Assembly: GCA_022453515.1 (NCBI GenBank)
Contig: JAJNNY010000007.1
Span: 930,001-994,000, forward strand
Direction: 5' to 3'
DNA: 64,000 nt
Source: Astrocystis sublimbata
Lineage: Eukaryota > Ascomycota > Sordariomycetes > Xylariales > Xylariaceae
Position numbers and translations under genes: made by a program
Shown: positions 46,942-56,288 of the stretch, in pieces
How positions within the stretch are numbered: the first letter of the stretch is position 1
Layout of the letters: each line of letters starts with the position of its first letter
The notes under the pieces: model-generated
Seen by the model: only the letters and a program-made list of their open reading frames with translations
The model's database searches: none
What the model was told of the DNA's origin: nothing

Positions 46942-47971
46942 CGCGCAGACTTGGGTGTGTTGACTGGGAGCGTCAGTGGCGATGGTGATGGCAACCCAAT
47001 CAAGGTAGGTGAGGTGATGAACAGTTGGACGGTTGGACGGTTGGTTCGGCAATAGAGGGCCACAAGGGAAAAGAAGTTGTCGTGAGCGAGGTTTGCCCCG
47101 CACTACGAAGGTTGGAATTGGAATGCTGCTCGTTGTTGACGGGCAGGTGAGTTTCAGCTGCAGAAGGCCAAGCCCAGTGAAGTTAACGCGACCAACGACA
47201 TGACCTAGGACCTAGCTACTACCAGCTCGCGGGCCTAGCTAAGGTAAATAATGACGTAATTGGGCACTGCCTAGAACCATCTCACCCAGACCTACATAGA
47301 CCCCTTAGGTGCCTACATAGGCACCTAGCACTACAAGATGTCCGCACGCCTTCATTGCCATCTGAGCGAAATGATATTTCGAAAGGAGTCGCTGTTGTTC
47401 TTGAGTGACGAAAACATTAAATGCTATGTGCTATACCACATCAACTAGCATGACACACCCTTTCTCGTAGTGCATAAAATAATTGCAAGTGCTCTTTGGA
47501 ATAGAGCCTCGACTACCTACATTAGTAGGCAGTCTGAAGTCAAGGCAGTTATGCTGATACTCCATAGAAAAAAGTGCAAATAAGTACCTACTGTTTTAAG
47601 TTGAAATCATGGAACCTATTTCAGCGTTGTCTATAGGTTATACGTGAGTTTTCGCCAGATTTAACAGAATACTCTTCACAAACCTGTTAACCATTTTCCC
47701 ATTTTTCATTGCGTGTATTTGTATATCCTGTTGGCGTAGATTATGTTGGTGTTAGCTGCATTAGCTACCTAGGAATACCTAGCTTGCCCTTCACGGCTTT
47801 GTCCATCAACATTTCAATGTCTCAGAATTTCGCAGCTCCCGTCCGATCAGGCTATTGGGAAGACTCGAGGAATCGCAACAACACCTGGCGACAAGAAACC
47901 CGCGATCGCGATACTATACCACCCAACTTCCCACCGAGAGGCGCACCAGCGTGACCAGCCCGTTTCACAGT
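46942..47971. other. Divergent intergenic between lmbd1 and the GNAT gene
   Basis: 1.03 kb holding both promoters. It has CCTACATAGGCACCTAG-type motifs near 47290-47330. A 45-codon ORF (ATG 47818, stop 47952-47954) ends 17 nt before the GNAT start and could be an upstream ORF. Confidence 0.5.
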
Positions 47972-48679
47972 ATGATGTCTGTCATTGACGCTGCTAGCAT
48001 CGACGACGTGGCACTTCTGGCTGGGATCAATCGAAGAGCTTACAAGCCGGAAGTTATTTCCAGCTTCGCCGAAACGAACTGGCCAGATGACACGAACATG
48101 ATCGAGTTCTTCAAGGCGAGGATAGTGCCCCGCCTTGAAGATACGGCTTCTAAGGTCTTTGTAGCCAAAGATCCCTCTACCCGCAACATCCTGGGGTTTA
48201 TTTGTTGTACGTTAGAGGATGTGCAGAAGGAGCCATCGTCGACCATGCAGATCATGCCATCGCTTCCTCCCTTCATGAATGCCAAATTCGTGTCATCGTC
48301 GGCGGCAGATGTGGAGCGACTCAAGGGGCTCATGAGAGGAGAAAAGCATTACTGTGAGTACATCGACCTCCATGGCGTTGATTCCCGTGCGAGATCTGGA
48401 TACTGATCAGACCCCTCAGACCTGTCGGCTTTCGCAGTTGAGCCGCATGAACAGAACAAGGGCGTCGGCACGCAGCTCCTCAAACACTGTTTGAAAATTG
48501 CTGACGACGCAAACCTGCCGACTTGGCTCATTGCATTCCCAGGCTCTCACAGCTTGTACAAGCGACACGGGTTCATCGACGTGGACCATTGTGATATTGA
48601 CTTGAATGCATGGGATGGAAACAAATTTCGGGGCTATGGAATCTACCGCCAATATGCAATGGTACGCCAGACTTCGTGA
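47972..48679 (+). CDS. GNAT-family N-acetyltransferase
   Basis: Exons 47972-48353 and 48420-48679 (66-nt intron, GTGAGT..TCAG) give 213 aa starting MMSVIDAASIDD. The acetyl-CoA binding signature is FAVEPHEQNKGVGTQLLKH, matching the Q/R-x2-G-x-G/A motif; the next helix and strand (LPTWLIAFPGS) and YKRHGFIDVD complete the fold. The long insert between the first strand pair and the motif (residues ~60-130) is common in fungal members. The splice joins HYY to LSAF. Substrate unknown. The stop lies 280 bp from the convergent stop of the Cys-rich gene. Confidence 0.88.
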
Positions 48680-48958
48680 TCGCTGCAGTGTAAAACGAAC
48701 CCCCCCCCCCAACATCAGAGTTCGTCACCTGATGTGTTGCCTCACGGTCAACCCGTAGTGCGCCGTTATCTCCGCTGTTGAAGCTACAGAAACACACTTC
48801 CAACAAACAATCTAACAAACAACAAAATGAAAAACACCCCTTTTCGTCGTGAACTACAATCTCAACCCAGATCAAGCTCTCAAGCCCGCCCGCAGCCACT
48901 TCTGAGTAATGCAGAATCGACAGAGCGCGACTAGACAGTGGCAGTATTCATAAATGAC

Positions 48959-49771
48959 TCAGAGTGACAGTGCCAGCCAAGCTCCGGCTCCCGTAGCCAC
49001 GAATGCAACAGTTATGCCGAGGATGGGGACTTCGACGCCAGCCGCTGCGCTGGTGTCTGTTGGCGAATTAGAGCTGCTGGGAGTCTGGTGCGTCGGTGTA
49101 GTTCCGACCGAGGAAGTGGAGGTGGTGGTAGTGTCAAATGCTTTTGCACCAGAGTGAAGGAATATAGCAGTGGCCTAGTAGTGAAGTAGAAGTATAGGGG
49201 TCAGGTGTCAATTCTATTGATTCCTGGGCTCTCCCATGTAGTGGGAGTCGCCCAGTCCTTATATACACAGATCTAGTAGCCCAGATAGCCCCTACAGGGG
49301 AGCCCCTAGGTCATAATGAGGCCCTGGTTACGGAGCTCCTAGGTCATAGTGATGCCCTTGCTACCGTGACACCTGACAGGTAGAGGCAGATGGCGTTGCA
49401 GACGTGGAGGACGTTGGCATACCGGAGCCGGAGCGGGCGTCAGAGACTTCTTGGTCAAAGTCCGAGTCTCCAGTATTGACCAAGCCGAGACATTCAGACT
49501 TGGGAGGAATTCGGAGGCCATTGAAGTTGTTCCCGTTCTTAAGCACGCAACAGTAGTTTCCACCATTGTTATCCGGTCCGCTGGTGATGTAACCGGGGCA
49601 GCACTTGTTGTTATTGACCAAGGTCTCATGTTCGGGGCAACCGTTGCCGAGAGTTTGCTGGTGCCAGTTAGCTCATTGTTCAAGATAGTTCAGTATTAGC
49701 GAAGCTGAAGTTACAGAGTTGGCAACTGCAAGAGTTGTGGCAGCAGCAAGTAGAAGTTTCGAAAAGGCCAT
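48959..49771 (-). CDS. Secreted Cys-rich, probably GPI-anchored protein
   Basis: Three exons, 49771-49715, 49657-49373 and 49174-48959, all in phase 0, give 185 aa. The N-terminus MAFSKLLLAAATTLAVANS is a signal peptide. The mature domain has CPEHETLVNNNKCCPGY and NNGGNYCCVLKNGNNF, two CC pairs plus single Cys, giving a small disulfide-rich domain. A Ser/Thr-rich linker follows, and the end (VPILGITVAFVATGAGAWLALSL) is a GPI-type hydrophobic tail. Intron 1 is 57 nt (GTAACT..CCAG, GCTAACTGG branch). Intron 2 (49372-49175, 198 nt) is filled by a repeat element. Without that splice the frame stops within four codons (VSR), losing linker and anchor. I do not know the family or role; the layout suggests a cell-wall surface protein. 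Confidence 0.72.
49200..49377. mobile_element. 178-bp TIR repeat forming most of an intron
   Basis: The ends are the 11-bp inverted repeat GTCAGGTGTCA (49200-49210) and TGACACCTGAC (49367-49377). Inside lie a TATATAAG sequence on the minus strand (49258-49268), a strong hairpin (49224-49255) and two imperfect 33-bp direct repeats (GGAGCYCCTAGGTCATARTGA) at about 49299 and 49332. The splice donor GTGTCA of the host gene lies within the end repeat. No clear target duplication is seen, so MITE, degenerate small LTR or simple intron expansion remain possible. Confidence 0.5.
49224..49255. repeat. Perfect-stem hairpin inside the intron
   Basis: CTGGGC, one spacer base, CTCCCA, loop TGTAG, TGGGAG, two spacer bases, GCCCAG. 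Twelve base pairs, mostly GC, with a small internal loop. Confidence 0.7.
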
Positions 49772-50404
49772 TTTGTTCCCTTGTGAAGCTTTGATTTTGG
49801 GTGAAGGAAGTTTTCTGGTATGAATGATACGAACCGTAATGGTGTTTCACTTGAACGGATTCGCTATGAGATTAAGCCAAGATGATGTGATGAGTTTTGT
49901 TGTGGAATCGATGCACTGGTAAAGTCGAAGTGGGAGAGAAATGCGACGTTTATATATTCCTGTTAACCTCTTAAGACTTATCCCAACATCCTGCATGTCA
50001 TCAATCATCAACATGTCGAGAGAGCTAAAAGTTAAATTGTGTAATATTCCTCTCGCGAAGGTCAGCATCTAAAAATGAATCATTGCTCGCCTAGATACTT
50101 GACTAGGGCTTGCAGCTGTATAGTACCCAAAGCAGTTATAAAATCAACATCACTAATGTTTTTCCGAGATCCTAAAAGGAGGTTGTTCAAGGCAACCCGA
50201 TTAGATATAATGATCGTGGCTGTTATGGGAGCTGATCTCATCCGATGACATGGTATCCAATCACAGCGACATACTATCACTCATATTTCAGGAGTTCTGT
50301 TTCTCATGCAGTTGGATACTACGGTATATGATTGCGGACCAGAGGCCGCATCATAGAGTTTCTTCAGTACACTCCCCTTACAAATCAATAAGAAGATCAG
50401 CTCG
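49772..50404. other. Divergent intergenic between the Cys-rich gene and the Zn2Cys6 gene
   Basis: 633 bp, AT-rich. It holds both promoters and the CGG/CCG palindrome listed separately. Confidence 0.5.
50333..50350. promoter_or_regulatory. Candidate zinc-cluster site TGCGG-N8-CCGCA before the regulator gene
   Basis: A perfect 5-bp inverted repeat with CGG and CCG half-sites, 55 nt upstream of the regulator start codon. Zn2Cys6 dimers bind such CGG/CCG pairs, so autoregulation is possible. Confidence 0.4.
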
Positions 50405-52160
50405 ATGGTCAGTATGCGAACCTCCAAACGTTGCCAACGCTGCAAGCGTCACAAAAGAAAGGTACGATAAAGTCGAACCAGAATCTGTCAATCTCAAACC
50501 GTCTGAGCTCTGGATTATCCGAGGTACAGTTACATTAACACAACCTTAGTGTGACGAAAATTGGCCGACGTGTTCCCCATGTAAGTACTCTGGCGCAGGA
50601 GATACAGACCGCCAAAGCGTTTCCTGTTATCACAACTCTTCTGCAACAAGACTGATTTACATCAGGTAAAAACGCAGGAGTTCTTTGCTCTGGCCCTCCG
50701 CAAACTCAATTTGTCCATTCAGGCCACAACAAGGATGCTACAGTGAGAGAGATGGTTCCGGCCCACAGACTACGGCAGACGAACGGTAGTACTCCACGAA
50801 TGAAAATCGAGAACATTGTGCATCAAAATATGCCCGGGGGGGCTGCACTTGGCCTCCTTCGCCTGTCAAATGAGAGCCCACGCAAAAATCTGACCACGAC
50901 TGCTGAACGTATCGCAGCTCGTCTTGTCGGTCTCCTAAATGCCGAGAACGCCAGGTGGGATCCGCTTGTTGCTTCCTCAGATTTTCTTAACCTCCTTCCA
51001 AGTCGCCTAAGCCAGAGCGCTGCATTACGGGATAGTGTAGCATTAACATGCTCATCGTGGGCGCATTACCGACGAAACAAACCTGCTGGACGAATGATCG
51101 ATCCTGTGTCACATGGCAAGGCCCTAAGGAGTGTACAGAATGCCCTGGACGGCCCATTGTATTGTACCAGCGAGACATTAGCCGTCGTCACCATGTTAGA
51201 ACGACACGAGTTTTTATTCGATACCAAGCGCCCTGCCCACCGTCTTCGTCACTCCCGCGGAGTTGAGACTCTCATACTCACAAAGGGAATTCCACGACTA
51301 GACGACGACCTTGACGTCCAAATGTTTCTGATGCAGCAGGAAACACTTGTATGCGTTCCTACATTGAGCTTTCGCTTTTTTGACACTGGCTGCTCAAACA
51401 GATATCCTTATGGGTGACTGACGGCGGCAACAACTTTCTTCTGGATCCACAATGGGCGTCGTTTCTGGATAAGGCGCTGGCGAAGACCGCAGCTGTTTCC
51501 GAAGAACGGTACAAGATATTACAGATAGGGCGTTACTATGCTTATTGGCCAGATCTGATTCATAAGTACCAGTCTGTCGCTCGTTTGGCAGATCCACACG
51601 AGCGCCTCTCGCAAGCAACAGTCCTGTGTCAGGAAATCGGGTCGATCAAAATGAAAGTGGCACTTCTTGAAGCGTCAATCTATCAACACGCTCGAAGTTC
51701 TGGCCGCGTTAAAGAAGTGCCAGACGCAGATTCTCCCATTGGCAAAAAGTTTATTTTCGAAACTTTGGAAGCGATGAGCTGTTTGGCGTCATATTTCCTT
51801 CTGCGGATCATACTTGCCCGAGTTCTGCAACAAGTTGAGTTTCTGCTCGGGAATTCGGGCTCAGATCAAAGTAACGAACTTCGAGGTCTTTATTTCCAGT
51901 GCTGGAAATTCGTTTCCGGCATCCGTGAGTTGGAGAATGTTACTATGATATATTTTGTGACCTTTTTGTACGTTTCATATGAGGGAGCCGAGGAACAGGC
52001 CGTGAGGGACTATGTAGTGGACGCGATCATTGACATAGGTGAGCGTAGGGGAAGAATCATCGGAGATAGAGAGACAACCGAGAAATTCGTTTTGAACACA
52101 GCCAGAGCAGCAACGGGGCGATTGGACTTTGCAATCGGTCTGGGTAGCAGGCAAACATAG
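50405..52160 (+). CDS. Zn(II)2Cys6 transcription factor
   Basis: Four exons, 50405-50461, 50550-50580, 50666-51348 and 51402-52160, give 509 aa. The zinc cluster CQRCKRHKRKCDENWPTCSPCKNAGVLC (six Cys, about residues 10-37, spanning exons 1-3) is complete only after splicing; exon 2 is 31 nt and both junctions fall inside the cluster. The rest is a helical fungal-type regulatory domain without enzyme motifs. The first Met could be 50405 or 50414. It is read toward the Ldh-family gene, 767 bp downstream, and the IlvD-type gene follows on the other strand. It may control these neighbours; that is inference from position and from CGG/CCG sites in the promoters. Confidence 0.85.
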
Positions 52161-52927
52161 TCAGCAATTATTCGGGTTGAGGTACATCTCAGGGCACCTA
52201 GGTACCTAATTATGGTGTCTTGATTTCTCAATGCTTAATCTTTCATTTGTAACTAGATAGGCTTGAACTTTGGTTATTAAACTTTTCTCCTCCAGTCCAT
52301 ATAACGACCATAAAATGCTATTATTAATGTGATCATCGTGACATTGGCCTGTATTAGGTGTATTCTGGTTTGATCACTGCCACCATCGATTGATAAGAAG
52401 GCCTCATCGTTTGTAGGATTAAATCATACAATCATAAGTGACGACGCATTTATATCAATCGGCGTAATTGTGTATCTGCACGGCATCTCCTCAATTCGAG
52501 CTACCCATCTTTTCCGTTTCGCAGCGACTCATTTTTCGGAAGACTCCGTTCATTGCGAAACGCACGCGGCTGTCGCGCTTCAATCCACAGTCGTTATACG
52601 AACCGGTTAATTTTCATGCGTGTCCATTTCAGGGATGACAGTTCCACCATCACCAAGCCCGAGTATTGTGAACCATGGGGTAAGTAGTTAAGCGGAGTAC
52701 TATATTCTCCGCATATCAGCAGCCGGGGGGTGACCCGGTGTCGGACGAGCTCGATCTAAGACCTTCCCATATCATGACACTCCCAGACATGTACAACGAC
52801 CCAACTTAATTATCTTTCTAGAAAAGCTGCACGAACTGTGATAATTGCCGCCGACTCATATTCTGATTGTACAAGGAAATATGTTCTAGTCTTCACCACC
52901 TCCTCTTTATATGACAATTACTCAGAC
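52161..52927. other. Intergenic, promoter of the Ldh-family gene
   Basis: 767 bp. Holds a CGG/CCG palindrome (52692-52712), a CGG-TGT-CGG direct pair near 52736-52744, and a CACCTAGGTACC motif near 52196. Confidence 0.5.
52692..52712. promoter_or_regulatory. Candidate operator GCGGAG-N9-CTCCGC
   Basis: A perfect 6-bp inverted repeat with CGG and CCG half-sites, 216 nt upstream of the Ldh-family start. It has the form of a Zn2Cys6 dimer site. Confidence 0.45.
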
Positions 52928-53998
52928 ATGGCGGAAACCTCGGACATCAAAACCTATGTGGATGCATCCGATGCTCGGAAATTTGTCGAAGATGTGCTGG
53001 TAGGCAACGGTGTACCGGCTTCCAACGCAGAGATCGTCGCTAGATGTCTCGTGGCAGCAGATCTCCGAGGGGTAGACACACACGGGATTAATCGCATTCC
53101 TTCATACATGGCTCGGGTCCGACAAGGCGTCCTCGACGCAAAAGCCAATCCCGTGCTGACACATGTCACACCCGTTGTTGCCCAGATAGACGGCAAGAAT
53201 GGCTTCGGCTTTCTAGCCGCGTCGAAAGGGATGGCAGCTGCCATTGACATGGCGCGTGAGTTCGGAATCGGAATGGTGAGCATCAAACACTCAAACCATT
53301 TCGGCATGTCAGCGTGGATCGTGCAGCAGGCTATAGACGCCGGCATGATGAGTCTTGTCTTCACCAACTCGAGTCCTGCGTTGCCTCCGTTTGGCGCAAA
53401 GGAGAAGCAACTGGGCGTCTCGCCCATTGCATGTGGCGCACCTGGTGGCAAAGAGAGACCGTTCATACTAGATATGGCCCCCTCTGTTGCGGCTCGAGGG
53501 AAGATATATAAAGCAAAACGACGTGGCGAGAAGATCCCGTTGGATTGGGCGCTGGACTCGGAAGGTCGCCCCACCGATGATCCGGAGGCGGCACTTGGTG
53601 GCGTGATGCAGCCTATGGGTGGTCCGAAAGGGTCGGGTTTGTCTATCATGATGGATGTTTTCTCCGGCGTGCTCTCTGGGTCTGCCTTTGCCGGACATGT
53701 AACCGGGCCATATGATCCAAGCAAGCCGTCAGATGTTGGGCACTTTCTTGTCGCTATCAAACCCGATCTATTCATGAGCCTGGAGGATTTTCGAGGACGC
53801 ATGGATTATCTGTACCAGCGTGTAGTTGGAGCGGATAAGGCCGCCGGAGTCAACAGAATTTATTTCCCAGGGGAAGTCGAACAGTTGAGAAAGGAGGAAA
53901 GGGAAAGGACCGGTATTCCTCTCGTTCAAGCCGAGCTTGATACATTGAATGAAGAGGCGGAAAGGGTTGGTAAGCCTCCAATGGTTGTGAAAGGGTGA
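52928..53998 (+). CDS. Ldh-family (type-2 malate/L-lactate-like) NAD(P)-dependent oxidoreductase
   Basis: One exon, 356 aa from the Met at 52928 (MAETSDIKTYVDASDARKF); the frame is open to 52838 but without a better start. Family signatures are all present: RGVDTHGINRIPSYMARV, VSIKHSNHFGMSAWIVQQA with the catalytic His, FTNSSPALPPFGAKEKQLGVSP, and GPKGSGLSIMMDVFSGVLSGS. This family (Ldh2/YlbC type, not Rossmann-fold LDH) reduces 2-oxo acids such as diketogulonate, malate/oxalacetate or cyclic imino acids. The exact substrate cannot be told from sequence. Its 3' end faces the IlvD-type gene, with 130 bp between stops, which suggests a shared metabolic role. Confidence 0.9.
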   Translation: MAETSDIKTYVDASDARKFVEDVLVGNGVPASNAEIVARCLVAADLRGVDTHGINRIPSYMARVRQGVLDAKANPVLTHVTPVVAQIDGKNGFGFLAASKGMAAAIDMAREFGIGMVSIKHSNHFGMSAWIVQQAIDAGMMSLVFTNSSPALPPFGAKEKQLGVSPIACGAPGGKERPFILDMAPSVAARGKIYKAKRRGEKIPLDWALDSEGRPTDDPEAALGGVMQPMGGPKGSGLSIMMDVFSGVLSGSAFAGHVTGPYDPSKPSDVGHFLVAIKPDLFMSLEDFRGRMDYLYQRVVGADKAAGVNRIYFPGEVEQLRKEERERTGIPLVQAELDTLNEEAERVGKPPMVVKG

Positions 53999-54128
53999 TT
54001 ACCTCAATAGCCTACGTGTAGTGGTTTGCCTATCAGACTTGCCTAATTTGATCGATTATTTTCTGAATTTTATGATTTATATCGTAATCAATGGCCAAGG
54101 TGGTATGTGAATAATCATGTTCTCTGTA

Positions 54129-56288
54129 TCAAGTCGATGGGCCCTCGGCAGTAAGGAACTCGAAATCAGCCCCCTTATCCGCTTGATTCACCTCTCTCAT
54201 ATACAAGCCCCTGTATCCCCTCATCCCACGCCTCGCAACCCACGGATCTGACTCCTTCTTTCCATCCTCACCAACCCCCGTGGCCTCTTTTTCATTAATT
54301 CCCGCCTTCCTCTCGGCGACCCTCCTTTCTAACTCCTCATCACTAATGTCAACTTTCAATACCCTTTTCTCGACATCTACGGTGATCACATCCCGGTCCC
54401 GTACAGCCCCCAGCGCGGAACCTGGATCCGCCGCCTCAGGCGCGACATGCAAGACGATCGTGCCGCCCGCGGTACCGCTCATGCGGCCGTCGGAAACCCG
54501 CAGCATATCCTGCACGCCGCGTGCCGCAAGTTTTCGCGGAATGGGGACTGGCAGATATATCTCACGTTAGGAGCAAAACAAACACAAAATTAAACGGCAG
54601 GTAATTACGTACTGAGTCCAGCCTCCGGCATTCCCGGGTTTCCCACGGGGCCAATGTTCTGCAGCACCAGGACGCTATCAGGCGTGACATCCAGATCCTC
54701 CGCGTCAATCCGCCGCGCCATATCCGCCGATCCAGAAAATACAACGGCGGGACCCGAGTGCACCAGCAACTTCCGATCTTTTGATGCGCTGGCCTTCATC
54801 ACCGCGCCCCTGGGCGCCAAGTTTCCACGCAGCACAACGAGGGACGAGGCAGGGTATAAGGGTTCGTTGAATGGCGAGATACACGACAACTCCCTGGGTA
54901 TCGGCATGACGGGCTCCGCGTCGAGGACATCGCCCAGCGTGCGGCCCGATATCGTCATGGCGTCCAAGTACAGGAGCGGCCTTAGCTCGCACAGCAGAGC
55001 AGCCATACCCCCCGAATTATGAAAGTCGGTCATGTAATTCGCCCCGCTGGGCTTCAGATCGACCAGCAGCGGCGTCTTGCGCCCTATTCCATCGACCGTG
55101 TCCAGCGTGATCGTCCCCGCAACGTGGGGGTGGCGGTTCACGATGGCCAAGAGATGCACTATAGCGTTAGTCGAGCCACCGATGGCTTGCAGCACTGTGA
55201 TGGCGTTGAGGAACGACTCGCGGGTGAGCAGGCTCTGGGGCTTAAGGGATTCGCCTGCGCTGATCATCTTAACCGCCGTGGCGCCGGTTTGCTCTGCGAT
55301 TCGGAGACGGGCTGATGACACGGCGGGTGCAGTGGCCCCCTTTAAAGGCATCATTCCTAATGCCACGAGGATGCAGGCCATTGTACTAGCTGTGCCCATG
55401 ACACCACAGGTGCCGGCCTGAAACGTCAGTGAGATCCATTAACCGTAGCATCGTTGCAATTTCAAGACTCGAAAGATAATATCAAATAGCCTTTTCCCAA
55501 CATCTACTGATTCGATAAGTGAGCAAGACAAGATGCACTCTAAGGGGGAAACTCACAGTAGGCGCGAGCTCCTCATTGATCATCCCAATCTCCTCAATAT
55601 CCATAGCCCCCGCGCGATAACTCGCCCAATTATTCCTGCAATCCGTGCATGCTCCGATGCGCACGCCGCGGTGGCTTCCGGGCATCATCGGCCCCGTGAC
55701 GAGATGCAGAATCGGCTTATTGGCCGAGATGCCGCCCATCAGCTGCGCGGGCGTAGTCTTATCGCAACCTGTCATTTCTTAGTGTCCCTCCTTTCTCTCC
55801 CAACAGTCGCACAGACATGATAGAAACATGCCGAACAAGTTGGAATACAACACAACATGACGACTCGCCAGTCTGTGTATAGTAAAAATAGACATACCCC
55901 CAACCAGCACCACCGCATCCACTGGCTGCGCCCTGATCATCTCCTCGGTATCCATGCTCATCAGATTCCTTAGGAACATGCTCGTCGGCGCCGCAAAGGA
56001 CTCGTGGAGGCTGATGGTCGGGAAGTCGACCGCCAGCCCTCCGGCGAGCTGCACCCCGCGCTTCGTCGCCTCGAGGAGTTGCGGGATGTTGGCGTGGCAC
56101 GGGTTGAAGGACGAGTAGGTGTTCACGATCCCCACGATCGGCCGCGACAGAGAGTCCTCGCTATAGCCCAGCGCCTTGATGAAGACTTTGCGCAGGAATA
56201 GCGAAAAGTGCGCGTCCCCGTACGAGGTCAGCCCCTGTCGCATCCCCTGCGACGGCCCAATGGGACGGGCGAGGTCGTAATCTTCCAT
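54129..56288 (-). CDS. IlvD/Edd-family dehydratase (dihydroxy-acid or sugar-acid dehydratase)
   Basis: Four exons, 56288-55898, 55768-55557, 55417-54613 and 54547-54129, give 608 aa from MEDYDLARP. The Fe-S cysteines are C64 (FNPCHANI), C132 (CDKTTPAQLMGG) and C205 (GTCGVMGTASTM). Other family motifs are GSTNAIVHLLA, DFHNSGGMAALL, PVGNPGMPEAG and VSDGRMSGTAGGTIVLHVAPEAA. For the last intron I chose donor GTACGT and acceptor CCAG (54548-54612) because it rebuilds MPEAGLIPIPRKLAARGV in frame. The GVRIGACTDCRNNWASYRAGAMDIEE segment resembles pentonate-type dehydratases more than Ilv3. With no mitochondrial presequence visible, a catabolic sugar-acid dehydratase is likelier than valine/isoleucine synthesis. 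The call is by inference. Confidence 0.87.

Noticed and set aside
45139..47103. Long N-terminal extension of lmbd1
   Set aside because: The first ~54 residues before [12 protein letters not shown] do not look like a membrane-protein start, and the first transmembrane segment begins directly after the later Met.
49200..49377. Solo LTR interpretation of the intron repeat
   Set aside because: TGTCA..TGACA ends and a TATA box fit, but the flanking bases (TCAGG and CCTGA) are inverted and not a direct duplication.
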